A stretch of DNA of 64,000 bases from Clarkia xantiana subsp. parviflora (Eukaryota > Streptophyta > Magnoliopsida > Myrtales > Onagraceae), in contig JAPTYO010000013.1 of NCBI GenBank assembly GCA_036873135.1, positions 22,565,901 to 22,629,900 on the forward strand. Direction: 5' to 3'. Shown here one piece after another: positions 10,812-20,436 of this stretch. Position 1 is the stretch's first letter, and the number at the start of each line of letters is the position of its first letter. The notes below the pieces were generated by a model that saw only the letters and a program-made list of their open reading frames with translations, was not told the origin of the DNA and ran no database searches. Both the position numbers and the translations under genes were made by a program.

Positions 10812-11205
10812 TGTCACGGACCTGGTGCGTACACCCATGGATTAGCCCAATGTGAACGGAATCCATCCACATATGGAAACCAAGGAGGGTGAAGTCTCAA
10901 TGTGTCCCGATACGACGTATCCGTCTAGGTTCGTTGTATTAGAGGATAGAATTAGAAGATGTCAATTTTCATACATGTCTCCACATTAAATGTAAAGTTT
11001 CATTTGAGAGCATTCCCCACATGTATTCATAGGGGTCCCTTCCTTCATTTGTATTCATCCAAGAGTTGAGCAAATACAATACATAAGAGTTCTCTCTTCA
11101 TATTCATAGCTTTAGCTTTTGTGATCGAGGGTTAGGCTGACTTAGGAGCGGTTCCTAAGGCCGCACGGGTGAGGGAAAGTTAAGGAAAATTCCAAGCCCG
11201 TGACA
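10812..11205 (+). repeat. 5' LTR of element C
   Basis: Begins TGTCACGGACC and ends CCCGTGACA; matched over its full length by 14,652-15,045. The primer binding site starts two bases downstream. Confidence 0.93.
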
Positions 11206-11207
11206 AG

Positions 11208-11219
11208 TGGTATCAGAGC
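11208..11219 (+). other. Primer binding site of element C (initiator tRNA-Met)
   Basis: TGGTATCAGAGC, the standard complement of the 3' end of plant initiator tRNA-Met, lies two bases inside the 5' LTR. Confidence 0.93.
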
Positions 11220-11242
11220 TAAGTTTCAATCATTTCCAATCG

Positions 11243-12520
11243 ATGGCATCCAGCAAGCAGTCGGAGTTGGTAGTTGCCGAGAAGCCCAAGATGAATACCA
11301 AGGAGCATTTGGCGGATCTAGATCATCGTGTGGAGGAGATGCAGAACGTGATGGCGGAAGTCCAAGAGGACGCCGTGTATTCGTCCAAGAGTGTGGACAA
11401 GATCCGTTCCGGAATGGAGGGGCTCCATAATGATGTGAAGGACGCTACTATAGGAACTTGGGAAGAAGGGTGATGCGCTCGAAGCTACCATCACTGCCAC
11501 TCGAGAGGAGGTGAAGGAGATCGCGGGGATGCAGACGGAGCTTGCCGAGATGCGAGGTGAGCTTGTTGAATTCGCTGAGATACGTGTGAAGCTTGCTAAA
11601 TTCGATGAAATGCGAGTGAAGCTTGCTAAACTTGAGGGGATTCAAGACGAAATGGATGGGCTCAAGCAAGAGCTCAACCGCGTGAGGAGGATGCGAGGCG
11701 ATGGGGCAGTCGTGGAGCAGAATGTTCATCGTCTTGATGTTCCAAGACCAAAGCCATTCAAGGGGTCAAGAGTGGAAAACGAAGTGGACAACTTTTTAAG
11801 GGAGTAGAGGAGGTCTCGGCGCCCTAGATATGGTTTCCTCTTATTTTCAGGACAATGCCTTGGTGTGGTGGCGTAGGAAGCACGATAGCCGAGGAGGGGA
11901 GGAAATCAGTACATAGGATCCGTTCACAGCTGCATTATGTGCGCAATTCTACCCGGAGTACGCGGAGAACGAGGCACGAGGGATGCTTCGTCGATTGGAG
12001 CACAAAGGGGATCTTCGGGAATATGTCAACCAATTCTCGGAGTTGATGCTTCAAATCCCTTACATTACTTAGGGAGAGGCATTCTTTCAGTTCATGGATG
12101 GTCTCAAGCCATGGGCAAAGACGAAGTTGGAGCGTCGAGATGTAAAGACGCTCGACAAGGCTATGAAGGAGTTTCTTACGGAGAAGCCGTAGCCAAAGGA
12201 GAAGCCAAATGGTGGGGGAGATCGCATCAAGCCATACCATTCCGGAGGAGACAAGTCTCCTAAGTCCATGGGAGGTAAGTCCAGCGGTGGAAGATTTAAC
12301 AGGTCGTTCTCAAATAACAATGCTGGATCTTACACAAGGGATCGCAGACCGATGGATAGCTTCTATTGCAAGGGGCCTCACATGGCGAGATCTTGCCCGA
12401 ACCGCAAAGTGGAGTGCTCTTTATGAAATGGGCCTCACAATGCGAGAGAGTGCCCAAAACGCGAGAAGCTTGCAGCCCTTATTACTTCTGAGGAGGAGGA
12501 AGAACAATGAGAACAGTTAG
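11243..12520 (+). pseudogene. gag of element C, broken
   Basis: The frame opens at an ATG (MASSKQSELV) and carries a coiled-coil run of short repeats (EFAEIRVKLAKFDEMRVKLA) at about 11,540-11,690. Frame changes near 11,470 and 11,800 lead into a capsid part (ALVWWRRKH; FYPEYAENEARG; FSELMLQIP), which ends in a TAG near 12,070 and continues as FFQFMDGLKPWAK to another stop near 12,190. Two knuckle-like segments of the type C-x-GPH-x-A-x2-CP lie at about 12,365-12,470, with a TGA between them. The gene cannot make Gag. Confidence 0.82.
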
Positions 12521-12525
12521 GGTCA

Positions 12526-14456
12526 TTGCGGATGCTCATCGCTATCCAAGGCAAGAAGGCCAAGGCGAAGGGACTTATGTTCGCGGAGATCAAAGTCGCG
12601 GGCAAGAAGATGAGTGCACTTGTCGACACAGCTGCCTCAAACCTCTTTATGTCTGAGGAGGTTGCGAAGAAGCTGAATCTTCACTTGGAGAAAACCAATA
12701 CGCGGTTGAAGACGGTGAACTCGGAGGCAATCCCGGCATGCGGAATTGCTCGCGGGGTAAGTATTAAGATGGGTATTTGGAGCAGCAAAGAATCAGTGGA
12801 GGTGATCCCTCTCGATGAATATGACTTAGTTATTGGGATAGACTTCCTCAATCGGATCGATGCCATGATCGTTCATTTTGCGGATTGCATTTTCATTTTG
12901 GATTCGAGGTTTCAATGCATCGTGCCGGTCAAGCGTTCGAAAGGACATGGGACAAAGATGTTGTCAGCCATGCAGCTCAAAAAGGGAGTCCGCAAAGGAG
13001 AGCACACTTACCTCGCGACCTTGAAGATGGACGAGGGTGAAAGCCAATGGGAAAAAATCCCGGAGGAAATAGCCCAAGTCCTTGGCGAATTTAGAGATGT
13101 TATGCCGGCTGAACTCCCAAAGAAGTTGCCGCCTAAGAGGGAGGTGGACCACAAGATCGAGCTGGTCCCGGATGCTCGACCACCCGCCATGGCGCCATAC
13201 CGAATGGCACCACCGGAGTTGGAGGAGTTGCGAAAGCAGTTGAAGGAGCTGCTAGACGCGGGGTATATTCAGCCGTCCAAGTCCCCGTACGGAGCGCCGG
13301 TGCTGTTCCAAAAGAAGCAAGACGGTTCTTTACGGATGTGCATCAACTACCGGGCGCTGAATAAATTGACGGTAAAGAACAAGTACCCGATCCCTTTCAT
13401 TGTAGATTTATTTGATCAATTAAGTGGAGCTAAGTGGTTCTCAAAGGTGGACTTGCGCTCGGGATATTGGCAAGTTCGAGTCGCGGAGGGAGACGAATCC
13501 AAGACAGCTTGTGTGACGCATTATGGATCATATGAGTTCCTCGTAATGCCCTTCTGATTGACGAATGCACCGGCTACATTTTGCACGCTCGTGAATAAGG
13601 TACTCCATCCGTTCCTATATCGTTTCGTGGTGGTTTATCTCGATGATATTGTGGCGTATAATCGGACATTGGAGGAGCATATAGAGCACTTGCGCCAAGT
13701 GTTTCAAGCATTACGGGAGCACACACTCTATGCGAAGAGGGAGAAGTGCGCGTTTGCACAACGAGAAATCTCATTTCTCGGCCACATCGTTCGGGAAGGA
13801 CGCGTGAGAATGGATCCGAGGAAGGTGCGGTGCATCAAGGATTGGCAGCCGCCAACAAGGGTGACCGAGGTGAGATCATTATTGGGCCTTACGAATTATT
13901 ATCCCAGATTCATGAGGGACTATTCGAAGATAGCGGTGCCACTCGCGGATCTTCTCAAGAAGAACAAACTTGGGATTGGACCGTGGAGTGTCAGAAGTCG
14001 TTCGAGCAGCTGAAGCGAGCCATAACCGAAGAGCCCGTGCTCGCACTGCCCGACTACGAGAAGACGTTCGAGGTACAGACAGGTGCCTCGGACTATAACA
14101 TTGGAGAAGTGCTCATGCAAGATGGACATCCAGTGGCATTTGAGATCCGGAAGCTCAACGAGACCGAGCGGAGGTACACCGTCCAGGAGAAAGAGATGAC
14201 CGCGATGGTGCATTGCCTTCGTACGTGGAGACACTACCTCTTGGGAGCACGATTCGTTGTAAAGACGGACAATGTTGCCACGAGCTACTTCCAGACGCAG
14301 AAAAATCTTTCCCAAAAGCAAGCTCGATGGCAGGATTTCTTGGCGGAGTTCGACTTCAAGCTCGAGTACAAGCCCGGGAAGACGAACTTTGTGGCTGATG
14401 CGCTGAGTAGGAAGGCGGAGTTGGCATCCATCTCAATTCAAGCAGCAGATAGTTGA
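12526..14456 (+). pseudogene. protease, RT and RNase H of element C, broken
   Basis: The protease active-site region reads VDTAASNLF, where a Gly is expected after Asp-Thr, so the site is altered. RT follows from about 13,060 ([18 protein letters not shown]), with a TGA at 13,555-13,557 where MPFGLTNAP is usual (a GGA to TGA change), then the catalytic YLDD near 13,640. A frame change near 13,965 leads to RNase H, whose first catalytic motif reads QTGAS rather than TDAS, so the catalytic Asp is lost. The domain ends ADALSRK at about 14,415. It is followed directly by the chromodomain-like end: the integrase is missing. Confidence 0.9.
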
Positions 14457-14459
14457 GTC

Positions 14460-14687
14460 AATCCTTGGAGAGCGCATCGTGGAAGAGAGAAACATGGAGC
14501 CGAGGCGCGAATACTATGTCAAATGGAAGGGAAAACCTGTCAGCACGGCAAGCTGGGAGTACGAGAAAGCCTTGATGCCGTTTGATGAAGAGATTGACAA
14601 GTATCACGCTGAGGACACGACGAGGGCGTCGTCTGAGTTTGGTGGGGAGAATTTCACGGACCTGGTGCATACACCCATGGATTAGCC
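14460..14687 (+). pseudogene. Chromodomain-like C-terminus left after integrase loss
   Basis: EYYVKWKGKPVSTASWEYEK is the chromodomain-type motif found at the C-terminus of chromovirus integrases, where it directs integration to particular chromatin. The zinc-binding and catalytic domains that should precede it (over 1 kb) are absent. The frame runs into the 3' LTR and ends at the TAG at 14,683-14,685. Confidence 0.82.
14638..14651 (+). other. Polypurine tract of element C
   Basis: TTTGGTGGGGAGAA abuts the 3' LTR, the expected place of the plus-strand primer. Confidence 0.75.
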
Positions 14688-15045
14688 CAATGTGAACGGA
14701 ATCCATCCACAAATGGAAACCAAAGAGGGTGAAGTCTCAAGGCGTCCTGATACGACGTATCCGTCTAGGTTCGTTGTATTAGAGGATAGAATTAGAAGAT
14801 GCCACTTTCCGTACATGTCTCCCCATTAAATGTAAAGCTTCCTTTGATAGCATTCCCCACTTGTATATATAGGGGTCATCTCCTTCATTTGTATTCATCC
14901 AAGAATTGGGCAAATACAATACATAAGAGTTCTCTCTTCATATTCATAGTTTTAGCTTTTGTGATCGAGGGTTAGGCTGACTTAGGAGCGGTTCCTAAGG
15001 CCGCACGAGTGAGGAAAAGTTAGGGAAAACTCCAAGCCCGTGACA
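14652..15045 (+). repeat. 3' LTR of element C
   Basis: Matches 10,812-11,205 over its full length. A TATATATAGG box lies at about 14,864-14,873. It starts TT instead of TG, which would impair integrase recognition. Confidence 0.93.
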
Positions 15046-15399
15046 CTAGCATGTTGGACTATTTGGAAAGAGTGATGTTGGGTATTACATAAGCATGACG
15101 AGCCAAACACGAGACGTACTTCCGAGGTGCTTCTACGAGATTATAGTGAGTACTGGAGGACCAGCAACCCAAGATGTGCTCAACACCGCCCCCCCCCCCC
15201 CCCCTATCAGTTAGTGAGGGAAGACGGATGGCCTCCAACGGGTTTTATTAAGGTGAACTATGATGGTTCTTGGGAGGACAAGCTAGTCAGGGAGGTGTTG
15301 GTGAACTTGCGAGAACAAGCAACGGTGAAGTTGCTGGTGGATTCTCCAGATCCGGTGTGGAGCAAGGGAGTTTGGAGTTGGAAGTTGCTGCTCTTGTAG
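15046..15399 (+). pseudogene. RNase H-like relic of a LINE, target of element C
   Basis: Immediately after element C the frame reads CWTIWKE, typical of the linker before the RNase H domain of plant L1-type LINEs. At about 15,190-15,275 it continues PPPPPYQL and GFIKVNYDGSWE, where KVNYDGS is the start of such an RNase H domain with its first catalytic Asp. The rest is degraded. A run of about 17 C lies at 15,188-15,204. Element C split this relic. Confidence 0.65.
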
Positions 15400-15767
15400 A
15401 GGTGTCGAGCTTGTGCTTGTAAAGGGATGGTAACAGGTTATTATCGAGTGTGATTCCAATGAGGTAATTTAGAGCACTTTAGGAGATTGTAACGGACTAA
15501 CTGATACTGACTCAAGTAAACAATATTCGTAAACGAACGGAACACATACGTCTAGTGAGTTGGTCATATGTCCCAAGGAAAGCAAACTATTGTAATTGGA
15601 TCGCGATCCATGCCAGAATGAGATAGTGCATTAGTGATTAGGTATCGATATCACGCCCTATCTTTTATGTTTACTTGACATAGATAGGGTATTTATCCCA
15701 CTTTTAATAATTTAGTGTAGGTATCTTTTTAGTATGGATAATGTTTTTTGGGAAAAAAAAAATAAAT
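15400..15767. other. Unassigned sequence
   Basis: No coding potential or repeat recognised; probably further LINE decay, becoming AT-rich after about 15,650. Confidence 0.35.
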
Positions 15768-15785
15768 CAATAATTTTAATAATAA

Positions 15786-15821
<36 letters not shown>

Positions 15822-15832
15822 AATAAATAACA
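15768..15832. repeat. (AAT)n and (AAAT)n microsatellite
   Basis: About nine AAT units followed by about five AAAT units, directly left of the MITE. Confidence 0.9.
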
Positions 15833-15840
15833 AGACAAAC

Positions 15841-16317
15841 TAGGGGTGTAAACGAGTCAAGCTACTCGTGAGCTACTTGAGATCGGCTCGGTCGATATTC
15901 GAATTCGACTCGCAAAATTTCGAGTCGAGCTTTTTCTGAAGCCGAGTCGAGTTCGAGTTCACTGGTACACGACTCGAGAGGCTCGCGAGCCTAATCGAGC
16001 TTTTTACTTTTGCCTATTTGAGTCGAGTTCGAGCTCGAGTTTTTCGAGCTTTAAATAATAATAGTATATATGTATATATTGAGTTCAACTCGAGTTCGAG
16101 CTCGAGGCAAAAGCCTAATCGAGTCGAGTTCGAGCTCGAGCTAAGGTACGCCGTTTACAATTTAATTGAAAAAAAAATATAATCTTATCGAGCCGAGCTC
16201 GAACTCGTCGAGTATGGCACCGTGTTGAGTTCGAGCTCGAAAAATTAAGATTCGGCCGAGTTTGAGTAAAATGAGTCAAGTCGAGTTTGCTAGATACTCG
16301 GCTCGTTTACAGTACTA
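15841..16317. mobile_element. hAT-like MITE rich in TCGAGCTCGAG words
   Basis: It starts TAGGGGTGTAAACGAG and ends CTCGTTTACAGTACTA, inverted copies of one another. Flanks AGACAAAC (15,833-15,840) and AAACAAAC (16,318-16,325) match at 7 of 8 bases, an 8-bp target duplication as made by hAT transposases. The interior is dominated by GAGTCGAGTTCGAGCTCGAG-type repeats. It matches a widespread plant non-autonomous hAT type with GGGTGTAAACGAG ends. Confidence 0.82.
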
Positions 16318-16351
16318 AAACAAACCCAATCAGTGGAGAACCAAAAACCAA

Positions 16352-16497
16352 GGGTTAAGAACCTATGACCCATATTAACGGGAGACCGCTGTTATCAACA
16401 AAACAGAAATTTCAGACCTCTGTTATTAACTTTTTAAATTTCAGACCTCTCCCGTTAACATGGGTGATAGTTCAGACCTTTCATAGGTTCTTAACCC
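16352..16497. mobile_element. Small inverted-repeat element upstream of the TIGR01589-type gene
   Basis: GGGTTAAGAACCTATGA at the left is exactly inverted at the right (TCATAGGTTCTTAACCC). The arms continue with weaker pairing through CCCATRTTAACGGGAGA, so the 146-bp unit could fold on itself. No clear target duplication is seen, so the transposon family is unknown. Confidence 0.6.
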
Positions 16498-17053
16498 AAA
16501 AATTCGAATCAAGTTCACCCGTTACACAATTGCACCTCTTTTGAGTAAGCCCCAGTTACCTTCTTGAATCTTTCTTAATTCTCAACCATCTTTCTTGGAT
16601 CTCCCTTTCGATCTGTCTGCATGTCTTTGTTGTTCACCAAGGGTACTGATTCTCTAGGGTTTGTCTCGATTTGTGGACGATAGGGTTCTTGGTTTGATTC
16701 TCTTTGTGATCCCGTTCATTTTCCGATTGAATTAGATATAGATCGCTAGGGTCTTCGAAACCGTAACAAGATAACCCAAGTTTTAAGAATTCATGTTTTT
16801 CGAGCTTTGAAACAATCATGTAATGCAGAGTTATCATCGGTTAGCTTACGAAATCTCAAATTTAGATTACTCTGCTGAATTCAGGTTAGTTTTGGTTCAC
16901 GGTTTGATTGACTGATAACTCTATACTCAATGACTGATACAGTATCCAATTTGATTTGCAGATTATTCATGTTCAAAAGCTATATCGTTCTTAGAAGCTG
17001 TTGCCATCTTTCTCCTTTGAACTCAAACTTATTTTTCTTGGTGGGAATTAATA
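16498..17053 (+). promoter_or_regulatory. 5' flank and leader of the TIGR01589-type gene
   Basis: Region between the inverted-repeat element and the start codon. A leader intron is likely: donor in CAG|GTTAGTTTTGG near 16,885 and acceptor TTTGATTTGCAG near 16,961. No TATA box was identified with confidence. Confidence 0.45.
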
Positions 17054-18705
17054 ATGTCTACCGGAACAGTTAGGAGAGTATCCCGTCAAGATATACAACT
17101 CGTAAGCTGCTGATGAAATTTATTTGTACTTGGATTATTTTGAATGTTAGCTACTAAGAATCATGATCATGCTTATATATTATATTGTCCTTGCAATTTC
17201 AGGTGCAAAATCTTATCGAACGATGTCTCCAACTATACATGAATGAGAAAGAGGTGGTGGAGACTCTATTGGAACAAGCAAAAATCGAACCTGGTTTCAC
17301 CGAACTAGGTATTTTACTCTAACAATCATCTTACTAGCCGTAATCACGCAATTTCGAATGAATAATGTATTGGCTACTAATTTTTGCGAGTGGTTGGTTT
17401 AAATTCAGATTGGCTGTACTGGTTTGTTATAAGTTGTCTATTTTGAGGTTTTTTTTTTTCAAAATATATGCAGTTTGGCAAAAGCTTGAGGAAGAGAATC
17501 AAGAATTTTTTCAGGCATATTATCTGAGATTAAGGGTAAAGCATCAGATTCTCGAGTTTAACAAATTGTTGGAGCAGCAGGTACAACTAATGCGCCAATT
17601 GTATCCTACTGGGTTTGCTTCTCTACAAACAACAAACGGGACTCATATTTCACATAGTAAGATCAAACTCCCAAAATTTATTTTTTGATATTGTACTTTG
17701 AATTTGTTATTGATAGTCATTGTGTTCAATTTATGTATAACTCATTGAATTTGTCACCTATAAATCAAATTTTGATAACGATTTGTATTTTTCGTTCATT
17801 TATAGCACAACAGAGTTCATCAAGTTATAACCCCGAGCCCGAAAAGATCCAACATTCGTTGGGTCCCACTTTACCCAACACATATCTAAACGGTGGATCA
17901 TCACTGCATAATATGCAGCATCCGGCCATGGGAATGTCTGTTCATGCTAGCCGGGTTGTTGATCCTACACCAAACATGATTTCTAGCCAGAGCTCCGATA
18001 TGGGTCTCATTCAAGGACTTAACCTAAATGGTGGAAACAGAGGTTGGCTACTCAGGAGGCTCAGCTTATATGTTTGGTGCAGATAATAGTGTTCTTGAAG
18101 CTCGATCCGCAATGGGGGATGCTTCGATTGGATCTTTCAATACGGTCGAGTCCACATCACAGCCTTTAAATGACCCACTTTTGGATGCGGACACGAATTC
18201 ATTCGGGTTCTTGGATCAAGTTCCTCGGAATCTTAGTCTATCGGATCTGACAGCTTTCTCTCAAACCGCAGGTCTGTTATTATATGTATGTATCTATACT
18301 ATTTATAATAAAGGGTCCATGCACTAAGGACAGTATAGACTCTGCTTTTATTTTCAGTTTCCCCTACAAAATATACGATCTTGCGTCAACATCATAGGAA
18401 TCGGATCTTCAGAGTAGTTGCGGTTAATCAACTCTTGGTTGGTTGGTTGGTTTTTATTTCCCAGATATATTGGAGAGTTACACTAGGTCGCCATTTTTAG
18501 CAACAGATGGAGATCACTTCCTTGATGATGGTGAAAGGGGAGAACAAGGTGAGAGACAAGACAGCAACCCGAAGAGAGTGTTTTGTGTTGATTCAAGAGT
18601 CTCTGTCTAATGCAGTTAGATATATTCATTTTTGCAGGAGAAGATAGAAGAAGACTAGACCCAATATCCGAAGGTTTGAGTTACGATGATTCTGGGAGTG
18701 AATGA
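17054..18705 (+). CDS. Plant-specific TIGR01589-type protein, 6 coding exons, apparent 1-nt frameshift
   Basis: Exons: 17054-17101, 17203-17308, 17474-17656, 17806-18271, 18465-18548, 18638-18705; all introns are GT-AG. Exons 1-3 encode the conserved domain (RRVSRQDIQL, then LIERCLQLYMNEKEVVETLL, then QKLEEENQEFFQAYYLRL), a helical domain of unknown function limited to plants. The C-terminal half is low in complexity up to conserved blocks FGFLDQVPRNLSLSDLTAFS, ESYTRSPFL and the end LDPISEGLSYDDSGSE. Total exon length is 955, one more than a multiple of three. The extra base lies in GGAAACAG at about 18,035: before it the frame reads GLNLNGG, after it VGYSGGSAYMFGAD. Unless this is a sequence error, translation ends early, soon after 18,080. 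AATAAA at about 19,064 may be the poly(A) signal. Confidence 0.8.
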
Positions 18706-19085
18706 GTTCTCGAAAAATGGTTAGCAATCTCTCTTAACATCATATGCTGGATATAACTTGCATCCCAAGAAACCAATTAATGTGGTTATGGTCTGACCAA
18801 TATTTATCCGTTACAGCTCGAGATCTGCAGTTGCAACGAATGTACATATATATCAGCGTAGAGGCGGAGACGTTGGGATATTTTTGGTGGAGAGATTGAA
18901 TATTGTAGAAGCTTAAGTTATAAGTTAGAGAATTTAGTGAGGAACGCTACTTGCCTTGTTGTTAAAGTTATTGTATTGAATGCAACAATAACCAGGCAGA
19001 CACCTTGAGCTCTGCCTAGAGTTAATCTGTAGATAGTAGAAAGTTGAACAAATCTTGAGGACTAAATAAAACATTTCTTCCATTA
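18706..19085 (+). other. 3' untranslated region of the TIGR01589-type gene
   Basis: AT-rich sequence without ORFs, ending near an AATAAA at about 19,064. Confidence 0.5.
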
Positions 19086-19460
19086 ATTATTTTGGTGTCT
19101 GAAGTTAAAATTCAATGTCCCAATTTTCATGTGTTGCTATTTGGTGTCTCCGTTAAATTTTGGGGCTAAGTTGAACGGAATATGGTCACGTGAGTGGTCA
19201 ATTTTCAAAATTTCAAAAATATCCCCGGACCAGAATTAGGGTTCCGGCTGATGCCGGGCAATTACGGCCGATTCCGACCGATTGGAGGTGGGTGGCCGGA
19301 GTCGGGGTGGGTGGCTGGAATCGAAGACTTTAAAAAAAAAGGGGGGGCAAAATAGTCTTTTCAACTCAATCTGTTAAACTTAACCCGAAAATCTAACAGA
19401 GAACCAAATAGACAAAAAACTGAAAATTAGGACACCAAAATTGAGACACCAAACAGACAC
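19086..19460. mobile_element. Inverted-repeat element with TTTGGTGTCT ends
   Basis: The left side begins TTTGGTGTCTGAAGTTAAAATT and carries a second TTTGGTGTCTCCGTTA. The right end, on the complementary strand, reads TTTGGTGTCTCAATTTTGGTG and later TTTGGTTCTCTGTTAGATTT. The arms of about 80-100 bp are imperfect; the centre is GC-rich. No coding sequence. Long imperfect arms suggest a Mutator-like or other MITE; family not determined. Confidence 0.5.
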
Positions 19461-20436
19461 TGAGTCAGTTTTTAGATTGTATTCCCTTAATTAAATTTGT
19501 GGAAAGTGTATTCACAAATCTGAAACATATCAAGTAATTTGCGGTGCAGCACCTGCGTGTGGTTATATAGGTATGTGAGAAGGGAGTCTGGTAAGGGAAT
19601 TCTTGTCTCTCCTCTTCTTTAGTAAACCTCAGTTGGTTGCTTCTTATGACTCGAATTGGGCTTCTTGTCTAAGTCTAAACCTCTCCTATCTGGTTATTCT
19701 TGTGAACTTCTGTTTTTTTTTTGGAAGCATGAAATGTTTATAAATATTATGTTGAAGTTGAGTATAGAAGCATTGTTGTTTAGTGAACTTTGTTTTTCTG
19801 AACAAACGACCAGTGTTTTTGTCTATGCATTCATTATTCATGTAATCATAAGAAAGATTAATATGCAATTTTTCCTACAGATTGATCAAGTCAATTTGAG
19901 GGGAGTATTGGATATCAAGTCTTGGGCTTAAGACCCACTTCAGTTTATGATGCAATCAATAATGGTTTAGTTTAAGTAGATAATTATTACTGTAGAAAGA
20001 ATGTATTATTGATTGTTGAATACTGATTATATATAATAAATAAATAAAATGAATCATTACAAAACTCAATGGAACGAACAGTCACGAAACTTAATTTAGT
20101 TGGAGGTTCGATCTAAATCTATACAATATTACGTAGTTATATTGTATATTCCACTTTGATCATATTTCATACCCCCCCACAAAGAGTATTTAAACAAAAA
20201 AGAAGAAGACTATCTATGTACATACATACATACATCTTGAGATTTGTATCCATGATCAAACAGGAGGAAGATTTCAGTGACTTGGGCAGCAAGTAAACGG
20301 CAAAATGGGTGTTTTCCTATCCAAGCAGCAGTCTCTCTACTATCTTTTCTTTGTGCTCCTGATTTATATAATATATATTCACCAAAAACAAAATCAAATA
20401 CTGCCTTCCTTCCTTCCTTGGTCCCCAAGCAAACTT
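19461..20436. other. Intergenic sequence between convergent genes
   Basis: AT-rich DNA between two genes that point towards each other. A short TACATACATACATA run lies near 20,219. The part next to 20,437 is the 3' untranslated region of the EFR3-like gene. No other gene is recognised. Confidence 0.5.

Larger units (their letters stand above)
10812..15045 (+). mobile_element. Element C: decayed Ty3/gypsy chromovirus lacking integrase
   Basis: Two 394-bp LTRs (10,812-11,205 and 14,652-15,045) flank a primer binding site, degraded gag, protease, RT, RNase H and a chromodomain-like end. CTAG at 10,808-10,811 is repeated at 15,046-15,049, a 4-bp target duplication. LTR termini are TGTCACGG and CCGTGACA (the 3' LTR starts TTTCACGG by a point change). 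The LTRs differ at about 30 positions by eye count, so the insertion is old. Small LTRs, a tRNA-Met primer site and a chromodomain point to the chromovirus branch; the exact lineage is not resolved. Confidence 0.92.
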
